Source: Sinomicrobium kalidii (lineage in GTDB: Bacteria > Bacteroidota > Bacteroidia > Flavobacteriales > Flavobacteriaceae). Taken from it: a stretch of DNA of 64,000 bases. This document shows, one piece after another, positions 36,207 to 45,345 of this stretch. The stretch covers positions 3,211,501 to 3,275,500 of the forward strand of contig NZ_CP089211.1 in NCBI RefSeq assembly GCF_021183825.1. The letters run 5' to 3'. The notes beneath the pieces were generated by a model. The model ran no database searches and was not told where the DNA came from. It worked only from the letters and a program-made list of their open reading frames with translations. A program made the translations under genes and the position numbers. Positions within the stretch are counted from its first letter, which is position 1. Each line of letters starts with the position of its first letter.

Positions 36207-36821
36207 TTATTGCGCTATGTTTTTACTCTTTTTTCCTATGAAAAAGGCCACAAGGGTCAATATCATTCCTGCGAACATGAGGTAGCCCCCGGTGTGCGGC
36301 CAGGAATCCACATCGAAATTCAGCATTTTCTGATGTCCGAAAAGGGGTGGTTTGTAGGTCATGGGTCTACCATTGGGACGGGTCATTTTCATGATGGCAT
36401 TCGGGTCTAAGTTGGTTCCGTAATCGTTGAGCCATAGGTTAAAATCGTACATACCCAGAATACCGAGAACAGCCATAAGGCCGAACCATCCCAAAAACCA
36501 CCAATGGTTTACTTTGCCGAAGAATCCCAGCAACCCTATTACAACACCCAGTGCCGCCATAGTGCCAATAACCAGGGGGAAGACACGGAATTCCCACATT
36601 TCCCATGGTTTCGGAATGGTCTGCATTCCTATATAGTGGTTGACACCGTCGATATTTTGGATATCAAATTCTTTTACGCCTTTAATGCCACTTATATAAA
36701 TATTCATCCCAAGCGGGTCGGGATATTGCGGTGCGCCCAGCATAATATTCCAGAGGGGAAATTCGAACAGCCCCAGGAGGAGGAGTGACCCCAGGATCAT
36801 TAATATTCCAGCTTTTTTCAT
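36207..36821 (-). CDS. nosB: NosB-like membrane protein
   Basis: 204 residues from the ATG at 36821 (MKKAGILMILG), with four to five transmembrane segments and a periplasmic region rich in Trp, Pro and His (NHYIGMQTIPKPWEMWEF, FDVDSWPHTGG). A membrane protein encoded directly after nosZ is a diagnostic feature of atypical (clade II) nos clusters, where it is called NosB; assignment here rests mainly on position. A hairpin lies between it and nosZ. Confidence 0.65.
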   Translation of the reverse strand: MKKAGILMILGSLLLLGLFEFPLWNIMLGAPQYPDPLGMNIYISGIKGVKEFDIQNIDGVNHYIGMQTIPKPWEMWEFRVFPLVIGTMAALGVVIGLLGFFGKVNHWWFLGWFGLMAVLGILGMYDFNLWLNDYGTNLDPNAIMKMTRPNGRPMTYKPPLFGHQKMLNFDVDSWPHTGGYLMFAGMILTLVAFFIGKKSKNIAQ

Positions 36822-36836
36822 GTCTTGTCTTTTGAG

Positions 36837-36873
36837 AAAAGGCGGGAGCAAAACCAATCCGCTCCCGCCTTTT
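36837..36873 (-). terminator. hairpin in the nosZ-nosB spacer
   Basis: GGCGGGAGC (36841-36849) and GCTCCCGCC (36861-36869) make a perfect 9-bp stem. On the minus strand it is followed by TTTTCTC, so it can act as a partial terminator or as a 3'-end stabiliser for the nosZ message, keeping nosZ at higher levels than the assembly genes. Confidence 0.75.
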
Positions 36874-36922
36874 CGGGAAACAGTAGCAATCTTATCCTAA
36901 TTCCTATCACCAGGTATGAGCA

Positions 36923-38884
36923 TTATTCTCCGAGAGACCAGCTTAGTTTAATATCGGAATTTGCCGGTGAAACCCGCACATATCCCTGCATCTCCTGGTG
37001 CAGCGCAGAGCAGAAGTCGGTACAATAGAATGGCCATACCCCTACTTGCTCAGGTTCCCAGACCAGGGTCCTGGTTTGTCCCGGCATAATGAGCAACTCG
37101 GCGTTATTGGCACCGATCATGGCGAAACCGTGAGGTACATCAAAATCCTGTTCGTGGTTGGTGATGTGAAAGTATACTTTATCGCCAACCCTGATCCCTT
37201 CTATATTGTCCGGGGTAAAGTGGCTGCGTATCATTGACATATAAACATGAACTTCATTTCCATTACGTTCTACGCGGGTTTCGTCGCCGCCAAGCGCAGC
37301 AAATTCGTGCTTGTTGTCTTCCAGCCTGTATATTTTTTGTGATTTCGGGGCCAGTATTTCTGCGGGTATCCCGGCGGCATAATGAGGCTCTCCGTGCGTT
37401 GGAAAGTCCAGCAAGAGTTCCATTTTCTCTCCGGAGATGTCAAACAGTTGGGCCGAGTGCTCCAGTTCCGGGCCTGTAGGCAGGTACCTGTCTTTCGTGA
37501 TCTTGTTCATGGCAACGGCGTATTTGCCGAAAGGTGCTGCCGAGTTTCCGCCGGGGATCATAACGTGGCCTACGGAATAATAGTTAGGTTGCCGGTCTAT
37601 GACTTCGCGGGTTTCCACATTCCATTTTACCAGTTCCGAAGAGATAAAAAATGTGGTATAAGCATTTCCTTTCCCGTCAAATTCGGTATGCAGGGGGCCG
37701 AGCCCGCCGCTTTTTACCTGGCCGGCCAGAACGTCTTCGAATTTCAGGATGGGAATTCCGTAAGCGTTTCCGTCAAATTTCTCCGCTTCAATAGCTGCGA
37801 TCATTTTGTCAAAGGAGTGGATGGTCAAGTCTGCCGATAGTTTTCCGTTTCCTATGATGTATTTTCCTGTCGGGTCCACATCGCACCCGTGGGGCGATTT
37901 TGGTGTGGGGAGAAGGAAAACGGCACCGGGCACTTTAGTGGGATCTACCGTTAAAACCTCTTTTTTTATAGTGCTTTTGGCGCTGTGGGTACTATGATCA
38001 TACACATTATGGGCATATTCGGCGGGCATTTTTGTGCCCCCTCCGTTGTTTATGTATTCCTCGATCTTTTTCCAGTTTACGGCCGCGATGAAATCTTTGT
38101 CGTTTTGTGAAGCATTAACCTCCAGAAGTGTGTTGGCTTCTTCGGTATTATAGGTGGTAAAGAAAAACCAGCCGTGTGATTTCCCGCGCCCGGGATGTGA
38201 CAGGTCATAGTCAAATCCCGGCATCATGATCTGGAATTTCAGGTTCATCCTGCCGGTCTCCGGTGCTACTTCAATAAAGGACAAAGCGCCTTTAAAATTT
38301 CCCTTGTATTCTTTTATGGAAATATCCTTTTGAGGCACAGGTACGGAAAAACGGGTGCCGGCCACTACGTATTCGGTGTTTTCAGTGACAAAAGACGAGC
38401 TGTGGTTCCCTGCGCTGTTGGGCACTTCGATTATTTCATCGGTTTCGAAGGTCTTAAGGTCAATCCTTGCAATACGCGGGGTATTGTTCCCGTTAACAAA
38501 GATCCACCTTCCGTCGAGTTTTCCATTGGTCTGTGAAATATCAGGATGGTGCAGATCGTCCCAGGGAATAAATCCGTGGGAAGTGTTCAGCATGGGTTTG
38601 GTTTCTTCCGAATACCCGTACCCGTTGGTGGGGAATTGTGAAAACACGGGAATTTCCTTAAACATTCTGCCCGACGGTAATCCGTATACGGTGAGGTTTC
38701 CGCTGTATCCTCCGGAAAAGAAGGCGTAAAATTCATCGTGTTCTCCGGGCGGGACATATACTTTTTCTGCGGCAGTAGAGGCCAGGGCCCCGCGATTGCC
38801 GTTGGGTGACTTGCTGTTATTACAACCGCTAAACATAACGGCCATTAGCGCGAATATGGGTAAACTTTTGATTGTTGGTTTCAT
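36923..38884 (-). CDS. nosZ: nitrous-oxide reductase NosZ, clade II-like with lipobox
   Basis: 653 residues from the ATG at 38884 (MKPTIKSLPIF); an open extension upstream runs into the cytochrome gene and has no signal peptide. The leader ends in AVMFSGC, a lipobox, with no Tat motif, so export is by Sec, as expected for clade II. Catalytic CuZ histidines start in WDDLHHPDIS. The CuA site is at C621-TDF-C625-SAL-H629-QE-M632. It reduces N2O to N2 in the periplasm. Electrons probably come from the lipoprotein cytochrome encoded 28 bp upstream. Confidence 0.97.
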   Translation of the reverse strand: MKPTIKSLPIFALMAVMFSGCNNSKSPNGNRGALASTAAEKVYVPPGEHDEFYAFFSGGYSGNLTVYGLPSGRMFKEIPVFSQFPTNGYGYSEETKPMLNTSHGFIPWDDLHHPDISQTNGKLDGRWIFVNGNNTPRIARIDLKTFETDEIIEVPNSAGNHSSSFVTENTEYVVAGTRFSVPVPQKDISIKEYKGNFKGALSFIEVAPETGRMNLKFQIMMPGFDYDLSHPGRGKSHGWFFFTTYNTEEANTLLEVNASQNDKDFIAAVNWKKIEEYINNGGGTKMPAEYAHNVYDHSTHSAKSTIKKEVLTVDPTKVPGAVFLLPTPKSPHGCDVDPTGKYIIGNGKLSADLTIHSFDKMIAAIEAEKFDGNAYGIPILKFEDVLAGQVKSGGLGPLHTEFDGKGNAYTTFFISSELVKWNVETREVIDRQPNYYSVGHVMIPGGNSAAPFGKYAVAMNKITKDRYLPTGPELEHSAQLFDISGEKMELLLDFPTHGEPHYAAGIPAEILAPKSQKIYRLEDNKHEFAALGGDETRVERNGNEVHVYMSMIRSHFTPDNIEGIRVGDKVYFHITNHEQDFDVPHGFAMIGANNAELLIMPGQTRTLVWEPEQVGVWPFYCTDFCSALHQEMQGYVRVSPANSDIKLSWSLGE

Positions 38885-38912
38885 TGTTTTTAGATTTACG
38901 ATGATTTTAATT

Positions 38913-39416
38913 TTAAAGTGTTCTGAAATACTCCAGGATCTTTCTTGCCTCTTCTTCCGTAAGTCCCTGGTTGGCCATTGGCGATCCGTTATAGTCCATG
39001 AGCAATTGCTTTGCAATGGGATCTTCCTTGACCATGACTTCCGGGTTTAAGATCATATTCATAACCCATTCCGGGGAGCGGCGGTCCAGAACCCCCTGAG
39101 GTGCAGGACCGATGAATTTCTTATCCGGTTTATGGCACAACATACATTTGCTTTTAAACAGTTCCTTTCCTGCCCGGGCCATAGCCTGATCTACGCCAGC
39201 ACCTAATGCTACGTTTTTAACCGGGCCAACACCTTTGTTGTCCAGGTCCGTTATATCCTTGGCGGCCTTATCTTCGGCAACCTGATCTTCGGCTTCGACC
39301 TTTTTTTCAGTTTTTGTTCTTTCATACGTAAACTTTTCCTTTTTTTCCGGGGTGCCGCCACATGCCGTGAGCAGAATCCCGAAGAGCAGTAACATTGTTT
39401 TTTCAATAGTACTCAT
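38913..39416 (-). CDS. monohaem cytochrome c lipoprotein, first gene of the nos operon
   Basis: 167 residues. The signal peptide ends LLTAC; a Lys/Glu-rich spacer of about 60 residues is followed by a class I cytochrome c domain with CMLCH, FIGPAP and a likely axial Met in SPMANQGL. The long charged spacer would hold the haem away from the membrane so that it can reach NosZ. The Fnr-type box 3 and a -7 element lie upstream, so this is where the operon starts. Confidence 0.9.
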   Translation of the reverse strand: MSTIEKTMLLLFGILLTACGGTPEKKEKFTYERTKTEKKVEAEDQVAEDKAAKDITDLDNKGVGPVKNVALGAGVDQAMARAGKELFKSKCMLCHKPDKKFIGPAPQGVLDRRSPEWVMNMILNPEVMVKEDPIAKQLLMDYNGSPMANQGLTEEEARKILEYFRTL

Positions 39417-39446
39417 GTTCCGTGTTTTTGTTTGTATAAATCGGTG

Positions 39447-39490
39447 TAAAGGTAGGAGGCGGGTTAGCGGGAAAATATGATTTCTGTCAT
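39447..39490 (-). promoter_or_regulatory. Fnr-type box 3 with -7 element, nos operon
   Basis: ATGATTTCTGTCAT at 39477-39490; on the minus strand TACCTTTA runs from 39454 to 39447, its first base 29.5 bp from the box centre. The cytochrome c ATG is at 39416. The 310-bp region 39417-39726 is a divergent promoter region that also holds box 4. Confidence 0.8.
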
Positions 39491-39604
39491 ATTCCCATAC
39501 TTAGAACATATTTTTACAATCTTTATCATTTAAACGGGTGTACCGCAGACAAGCGTTCAGGCCCGTTGCCGGGTATTCACAGAAAAACCCTTTTTATTCC
39601 CGGG

Positions 39605-39648
39605 ATGACTTATGTCATGTTTTACGCTTTGAGCGTCTTCTATATTTG
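39605..39648 (+). promoter_or_regulatory. Fnr-type box 4 with -7 element, copper receptor gene
   Basis: ATGACTTATGTCAT at 39605-39618 and a perfect TATATTTG at 39641-39648, spacing 29.5 bp from centre. It drives the gene at 39727. Confidence 0.85.
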
Positions 39649-39726
39649 CCGGATGTAAAACACAATAGTTTTGTTTGTCACTATCCTTTTGCTTACCGGT
39701 TTTTATGTTGCGTTTAATTATTTAAA

Positions 39727-41754
39727 ATGCGTCTGATGAAGGTCAGAATGGGTTTATTATGTTTCTTAGCGTGTCTCTTAATCACTTCTTTTCGGGTCAG
39801 CGGGCAAAAGCTGACATTCCACAAACAGAAGGATACGATTTTAACCGTTTACCTGGATGAGGTCGTATTGATCTCCGCCGGAGGCCAATCCGGTGATCGG
39901 GGACAGGCAAAACCACTGTCTTCCATCGATGAGTATCTGACATCCGCTCAAAATGTAAATATGGTAAAACGGGGCGCTTACGCATGGGAACCCACACTCA
40001 ATAGCATGTCTTCCGAACGGCTTTCCGTCACCATTGACGGCATGCGGATATTCGGTGCCTGTACGGATAGAATGGACCCCGTTACTTCTTATATCGATGT
40101 GTCCAACCTCTCCGAAGCACATATTGTATCCGGTCAGCAAGGGGCGGAGTACGGTGCCGGCATAGGCGGGGCTATCGATTTAAAACTTGATAAACCTGAT
40201 TTTAGGAAAGACGGCTTTACCATAAGCCTCGAAAACGGTTTTGAGACGAACAATGAACTGAAGATTATAGGAGCCGGGGCTAATTTTTCCGAAGATCATT
40301 ACTATATAGGCGGGGACATCAGCTACCGGAAAGCGGAAAATTATGTTGCGGGAGGAAGTGAAGAAATTAATTTTTCACAGTATGAAAAGTATAACATAGC
40401 CGTAAACGGGGGGTACAAGTTTAATCAGGGAAACAGGTTAACCGCCACGCTGATCTATGACGAGGCCCGTGATGTCGGGTATCCCGCCTTACCGATGGAT
40501 GTATCCCTGGCCCGGGCTGTGATCACTTCTTTGGGTTATAAAGAGGAGACCGCAGGGATATTCGGCTCGTGGGAATCAAAGCTGTATTACAATACGATTA
40601 CCCACGTAATGGACGATTCCCGGAGACCGGATGTGCCCGTACGAATGGATATGCCCGGTTGGAGTGATACCTACGGTTTTTATTCCCGGGCGAATTTTAA
40701 AACCGGAAATCACCGTTTTTTATTCAAGTGGGATGGTTTTTACAACAAGTCGCTCGCAGAGATGACAATGTACCCCGTTAATCCCCGGGAAGCTACGATG
40801 TTTATGCTTACCTGGCCGGATGTTCGTACACTCAACACCGGTTTGTATGCGGAAGATGTGATCCGTTTTAAAGAAAGTTCCTTAAAGATCTCGGCAAGGG
40901 TTACGGCACAGGGCGATCGTATAGCAGATGAATCCGGCCTTAACAGCTTGCGCATTTTTTATCCGGATATGAAGGTATCGCAAATGCGTTTTCTTTCCGG
41001 CATATCCACACAATATAACCGGCAACTGCGATCTTTTCAGCTCAGTTTCGGATTGGCCTATGGTACCAGGGCCCCGTCGGTGTCCGAAGCTTACGGGTTT
41101 TATCTCTTCAATAGTTCTGACAATCACGATTATGTGGGGAACCCCGGGCTGAAAAATGAACGGTCCATGGAAGTAAATGCCGGGTTTTCCATCACCAAAC
41201 CCGGGTTCAGCATGGGGTTAAAAGGGAACCTCTTCAGAATGCCCGATTATATTATCGGGGAAGTAAATCCTTCATTGAGTACAATGACCATCGGTGCGGA
41301 CGGCGTAAAAATGTACACCAATTTGAAATATGCGGATATCGTCAACTTGTCGTTTAACGGTGAATATAAGCTGTGGCCCGGGTTAACCTGGTCCGGCACC
41401 GTGTCCTGGCACCGCGGAACAGATAACCAAAACCGGGATTTACCCTTAATCAGTCCGCTGGCCTATCAGTCCTTCCTGAAATATCGGGCAAAAGGCTTTT
41501 ACGGAGAGCTAAGTGTAAGAGGGGCGGGTAAGCAGGTCGATTTTAACCCGGAGTTCGGTGAAGATCAGACACCGGCTTATACGATATTTTCCATGGCGCT
41601 GGGAAAAACGTTCGATATGTTTGGTAACCCGCTGTATACCAGGGCCGGGATAGAAAATATATTCGACAGGCATTATTCGACCTATACCGACTGGAACAAT
41701 ATCCCGAGGATGGGACGCAACCTGTTTTTCAATATTTCGTACAAAATCAATTAA
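39727..41754 (+). CDS. nosA: TonB-dependent copper receptor, OprC/NosA-like
   Basis: 675 residues. Signal peptide to VSGQ; plug with MVKRGAYAWEPTLNS and DGMRIFGACTDRMDPVTSY. That GACTDRMDPVTS block is the copper-binding Cys/Met region of OprC and NosA, which import copper for nitrous oxide reductase; a Met cluster (AEMTMYP) in the barrel may complete the site. It ends with the barrel-terminal IKN-type strand. It is divergent from the nos operon and under the same type of box. The two downstream genes look copper related. Confidence 0.88.
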   Translation: MRLMKVRMGLLCFLACLLITSFRVSGQKLTFHKQKDTILTVYLDEVVLISAGGQSGDRGQAKPLSSIDEYLTSAQNVNMVKRGAYAWEPTLNSMSSERLSVTIDGMRIFGACTDRMDPVTSYIDVSNLSEAHIVSGQQGAEYGAGIGGAIDLKLDKPDFRKDGFTISLENGFETNNELKIIGAGANFSEDHYYIGGDISYRKAENYVAGGSEEINFSQYEKYNIAVNGGYKFNQGNRLTATLIYDEARDVGYPALPMDVSLARAVITSLGYKEETAGIFGSWESKLYYNTITHVMDDSRRPDVPVRMDMPGWSDTYGFYSRANFKTGNHRFLFKWDGFYNKSLAEMTMYPVNPREATMFMLTWPDVRTLNTGLYAEDVIRFKESSLKISARVTAQGDRIADESGLNSLRIFYPDMKVSQMRFLSGISTQYNRQLRSFQLSFGLAYGTRAPSVSEAYGFYLFNSSDNHDYVGNPGLKNERSMEVNAGFSITKPGFSMGLKGNLFRMPDYIIGEVNPSLSTMTIGADGVKMYTNLKYADIVNLSFNGEYKLWPGLTWSGTVSWHRGTDNQNRDLPLISPLAYQSFLKYRAKGFYGELSVRGAGKQVDFNPEFGEDQTPAYTIFSMALGKTFDMFGNPLYTRAGIENIFDRHYSTYTDWNNIPRMGRNLFFNISYKIN

Positions 41755-41773
41755 TGACATTAAAAATTAAAAA

Positions 41774-42622
41774 ATGAAAACAGTAAAATTTTTATCCCTT
41801 ATCGCGATTTTCGTCTGTTTTATGTCCTGTTCTTCAGATGATGACGAAGTACTGAAAGACGATCCCGTAGCCGGGCTCAGCCTGGTAACATCCTTTGAGG
41901 CCAATGGGCATACGGTTGAGCTTTATTCGGAAAGCAGCAATTTCACTACGGGCTATAATGAGATCTCGGTCCGGATCAAAGAAGCTGCCTCCGACCGTTA
42001 TTTTTCAAATGCAGAGATCGGCTGGATGCCGGTAATGCACATGGCGGACAAGGAACACTCCTGCCCGAAATCGGAGGTGGCACTTACGGAAAACGAAACG
42101 GTGTCCAAAGGCTTTTTGATATTCCAGATGCCCGGTAATGCCGAGGAGTACTGGAGTTTAACATTAAACTACAGGCTTGGCGGAGTGACTTATGAAGCTG
42201 ACGGCCGCCTGGAAGTAAACCCGTCGCTGGACGGAAAGCAAAAGATCAGTGTTTTTAAGGGAAATGATGATGCCCGCTATGTCCTGGCGATGGTAGATCC
42301 GGAAAAGCCCGGGGTTAAGATCAATGACTTCAAGGCCGTTCTTTATAAAATGGAGGATATGATGAATTTTTCCGTAGCGGAGTACTACAAAATAACCGTA
42401 GACCCCAGAATGCCGGGAATGGATAACCACAGTTCCCCGAATAACGAAGATCTGACCTATAACGCTGCATCGCGAATGTATAGCGGGAAACTCTCACTGA
42501 CCATGACCGGGTACTGGAAAATCAACCTCAAATTGCTGAATGCTGACGGTGATGTTATAAAAGGTGAAGATGTAACGGAAGAAAACCCCGAAAGCAGTTT
42601 GTATTTTGAAGTGGAGTTCTGA
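41774..42622 (+). CDS. Met/His-rich copper-type lipoprotein with two YtkA-like domains
   Basis: 282 residues. The signal peptide ends CFMSC with an SSDDDE linker. Two beta-sandwich-like halves each have a possible metal site: WMPVMHMADKEHSCP near residue 85 and DPRMPGMDNHSSPNN near 215. The closing strand LTMTGYWKINLKLLN is of the YtkA/FixH type. It lies 19 bp after the copper receptor, so periplasmic or surface copper hand-over is a reasonable role; this has not been shown for the family as far as I know. Confidence 0.75.
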   Translation: MKTVKFLSLIAIFVCFMSCSSDDDEVLKDDPVAGLSLVTSFEANGHTVELYSESSNFTTGYNEISVRIKEAASDRYFSNAEIGWMPVMHMADKEHSCPKSEVALTENETVSKGFLIFQMPGNAEEYWSLTLNYRLGGVTYEADGRLEVNPSLDGKQKISVFKGNDDARYVLAMVDPEKPGVKINDFKAVLYKMEDMMNFSVAEYYKITVDPRMPGMDNHSSPNNEDLTYNAASRMYSGKLSLTMTGYWKINLKLLNADGDVIKGEDVTEENPESSLYFEVEF

Positions 42623-42681
42623 TGCAATTAATAAAATATTCTTGATGGATTAAAAAAACGGATTGAAATAATATATGTATT

Positions 42682-43296
42682 ATGGCCAACAAGATCATAG
42701 AAGATAGTATACAAAAATCACTTTCCTATAAAGCCTATACCGAACTGGTAAAACAACTGGCTTCCGGGAGAAAGACCACAGGACCGGAACAAACGGAGGT
42801 ACATATAAATTTTACAAAACTGAATGCCAGCAGAATGCGCCGGCTCGACAAAACCCTGGTTATTCCGGAAAAGGCGATGAGGAGTTTTAAAAACATAGAT
42901 AAAAAACAGACCTGGCTCGTCATCATGGAAAGCTGGTGTGCCGACGGGGCGCAGACGATTCCTGTTTTAAATAAGATCTGTGAAGTAGTTCCCGGTCTCG
43001 ATCTCAGGATCGTCATGCGGGACGAAAACCCGGAGCTGATGGACCTGTTTTTAACAGACGGCACACGTTCCATACCCAAACTTATCATACTGGATAATGA
43101 ACTTAATGTGGCCCATACCTGGGGGCCAAGATCGCGAACAGCGGCGAATATGGTGGCTGCCTACAAAAGTCAGAATGGAAAAATTGATGATGCTTTTAAG
43201 GAATTCCTCCAGGTATGGTATAACAAAGATAAGGGGACAGCCATTATTGAAGACCTGGTGGAATTGGCAGAAAGCAGGATGGTTGCGGGGAAATAA
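42682..43296 (+). CDS. thioredoxin-fold protein with a single active-site cysteine
   Basis: 204 residues. The thioredoxin core is recognisable (WLVIMESWCADGAQTIP, DLRIVMRDENPE, GTRSIPKLIILD with the cis-Pro). The active site reads WCADG with C86, so the second Cys of CxxC is missing. Cytoplasmic, no signal peptide. It follows the copper lipoprotein after 60 bp and may be cotranscribed. A one-Cys version may act in thiol or bacillithiol-type chemistry; function unknown. Confidence 0.8.
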   Translation: MANKIIEDSIQKSLSYKAYTELVKQLASGRKTTGPEQTEVHINFTKLNASRMRRLDKTLVIPEKAMRSFKNIDKKQTWLVIMESWCADGAQTIPVLNKICEVVPGLDLRIVMRDENPELMDLFLTDGTRSIPKLIILDNELNVAHTWGPRSRTAANMVAAYKSQNGKIDDAFKEFLQVWYNKDKGTAIIEDLVELAESRMVAGK

Positions 43297-43349
43297 GGAA
43301 TAATCGGATTGAGATAGTACAGCATAAAAAAAGCCCTTGCTTTCTGCAC

Positions 43350-43393
43350 ATGATATTTATCATCTTCCGGGAGCATATCAGTGCTGATATTTG
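43350..43393 (+). promoter_or_regulatory. Fnr-type box 5 with -7 element
   Basis: ATGATATTTATCAT at 43350-43363; GATATTTG, one base from TAnnTTTG, begins at 43386, 29.5 bp from the box centre. The ATG of the TIM-barrel gene is at 43423. Confidence 0.8.
43375..43390. promoter_or_regulatory. second palindrome overlapping the -7 element
   Basis: ATATCAG-TG-CTGATAT is a perfect inverted repeat that covers the first part of the -7 element of the gene at 43423. Its position is that of a repressor operator. Confidence 0.45.
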
Positions 43394-43422
43394 CATCTTT
43401 TCCTCTAAACAAACCCTAAAGG

Positions 43423-45207
43423 ATGATACACAATTTTCATATCCCTGTAATGGGACTGGCCTATACGATCGATACCCCGCTGCGGGTGGCTTCTTATGGA
43501 ATAGATTCGGTAATTTCTATTGTAGATGACGAACTTGCGGAAAAAATGAGGGTGTTTTTCTGTGAAAAATACAGTCTGCCCTACACCCCGATCCCGACAA
43601 AAATACAGGATTACCGGGCCCGGCGAATTACGGGCTATCTCGATCTGATGGATAAACTGGTAAAGGAAAAGTTTAAAAAATTTTCCGAAGAGCTTTCCAT
43701 GAACAGGCACGAACTCGAAAAGTTTGTCGCCATGCTTCCGAAGACATCGGTGATAAAGAAAAAGCTGGAAGATCTTTCTTCCGACAGGTTTTTCGGCAGG
43801 GCCGGAAAGGTCATCAGGGACTACCTGTCTCCGGGAGCCATAGATGTGAACATTATGACGAAGGTCGATAAAACGAATTACCGGGGTAAAACGGCCCTGC
43901 CTTCCCTGTATAATGATGCCCATGCGGCTTTACGGGGATTTGCCAATAGCACGCTCAATTCATCTTTAGTGCTCTCCGCCGGGATGAACCCTTCACTTTA
44001 CAGCTATATGGGCACTTTCAAAGATTTCTTTCCCGACGGGGAAGGTGTGCTGAAAAAGAAAATAGTGCTGAAGGTAAGCGATTTCCGTTCGGCCATGATA
44101 CAGGGGCGCTTTCTGGCCAAAAAAGGGATCTGGGTCTCCGAATACCGTGTTGAATCGGGACTCAACTGCGGGGGCCATGCCTTCGCCACAGACGGGTTGC
44201 TTTTGGGACCGATCATGGAAGAATTTGCAGAACGACGGCAGGAACTCGCAAAAACAGCCCACGAATTACTGGTAAAAGCACTGGAAGATAAAGGCATCCG
44301 TGCCCCCGAATCGCCTATGGACATCCGTATCACCGTGCAAGGGGGAGTAGGCACTTCCGAAGAGCACGAATTCCTGTTACAACACTATAAAGCGGATTCC
44401 GTAGGCTGGGGGTCACCTTTTTTACTGGTCCCCGAGGCGACTGCTACGGATAAAGCAACGCGGGAATTGCTGGCTAAGACCGGGGAGAACGAGCTGTACA
44501 GGAGTGACCTGTCGCCACTGGGGGTCCCTTTCAATACGGTAGCCGGAACGACAAACGACTATTTTAAAGAACAGCGTATAAAAACCGGCAGGGCGGGAAG
44601 CTCATGCCCTAAAAAACTTCTGGCGCTAAACCGTGAGTTCGGTGAGAAAGGTATTTGTACGGCGTCGAGAAAATACCAGGAAGTTAAGCTGGAGGAAGCG
44701 GAAGAGGAAAAGGGTAACCTGACTGTGGAAGCTCTGGGCCGCCGTCGTCAGGCAATAACCGTTAAGGCTTGTTTGTGCGTAGGCCTGGCAAACCCTGTCT
44801 ACCTTGAAAAAAACATGAAAATTAAAGGGGAGCAACAAGGTGTTGTTATATGCCCGGGGCCCAACATGGCTTATTTCGATAAAGAAATTCCGCTTCGGGA
44901 AATGGTCCGGCATATTTACGGTTATACATCTGTGCTGGCCGAAAGGGACCGGCCCCATTTTTTTATTAAGGAATTGCAGCTGTACCTGGATTATCTGGTA
45001 GAAGAAATAAGAGAAGAACGCAATACGGCAGGCAAGGCAAAGATCAAACGATGGAATACCTTTAAGAATAATCTGTTGTCGGGAATTGCTTATTATGAAA
45101 ACCTGTTCGCCGGGACTTCCTTTTTCGGCAAAGACCGGAAAAATATAAAAACCAGGCTGGCTGATTTCAAGGCCTGTGTAGCGGAAATTGACATCCCGGA
45201 GGCTTGA
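43423..45207 (+). CDS. uncharacterised TIM-barrel protein, nitronate-monooxygenase-like, with C-terminal cysteines
   Basis: 594 residues, cytoplasmic, no family name recognised. The N-terminus (FHIPVMGLAYTIDTPLRVAS) resembles the first strand of FMN-dependent TIM barrels. LNCGGHAFATDG (C249-H252) resembles the GGH motif of nitronate monooxygenases, and VQGGVGTSEEHEFLL with G307-T311 resembles their phosphate-binding loop, followed by a WGSPFLLVPE strand. Residues after 390 are unlike that family and carry C395, C412, C450, C452 and C477, which could hold an Fe-S cluster. It has Fnr-type box 5 and a second palindrome, so it belongs to the low-oxygen/nitrogen-oxide response. Length is about 200 residues more than a nitronate monooxygenase. 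Confidence 0.7.
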   Translation: MIHNFHIPVMGLAYTIDTPLRVASYGIDSVISIVDDELAEKMRVFFCEKYSLPYTPIPTKIQDYRARRITGYLDLMDKLVKEKFKKFSEELSMNRHELEKFVAMLPKTSVIKKKLEDLSSDRFFGRAGKVIRDYLSPGAIDVNIMTKVDKTNYRGKTALPSLYNDAHAALRGFANSTLNSSLVLSAGMNPSLYSYMGTFKDFFPDGEGVLKKKIVLKVSDFRSAMIQGRFLAKKGIWVSEYRVESGLNCGGHAFATDGLLLGPIMEEFAERRQELAKTAHELLVKALEDKGIRAPESPMDIRITVQGGVGTSEEHEFLLQHYKADSVGWGSPFLLVPEATATDKATRELLAKTGENELYRSDLSPLGVPFNTVAGTTNDYFKEQRIKTGRAGSSCPKKLLALNREFGEKGICTASRKYQEVKLEEAEEEKGNLTVEALGRRRQAITVKACLCVGLANPVYLEKNMKIKGEQQGVVICPGPNMAYFDKEIPLREMVRHIYGYTSVLAERDRPHFFIKELQLYLDYLVEEIREERNTAGKAKIKRWNTFKNNLLSGIAYYENLFAGTSFFGKDRKNIKTRLADFKACVAEIDIPEA

Positions 45208-45345
45208 TTATAACCGGGACGTGCGTATCGGTCTCCCGGTATCCGAATGGTTCTTATGATCGTTGTGCTGAAAGTTGATATACAGTACATAAGCATTTTT
45301 ATTAACAATTATAATTTTAAATTGTTGATTGTTATTTTTTTAAAT

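Noticed and set aside
38885..39016. Longer NosZ N-terminus beginning at 39016
   Set aside because: The extra residues overlap the cytochrome c gene and lack a signal peptide; the lipobox leader starts at 38884.
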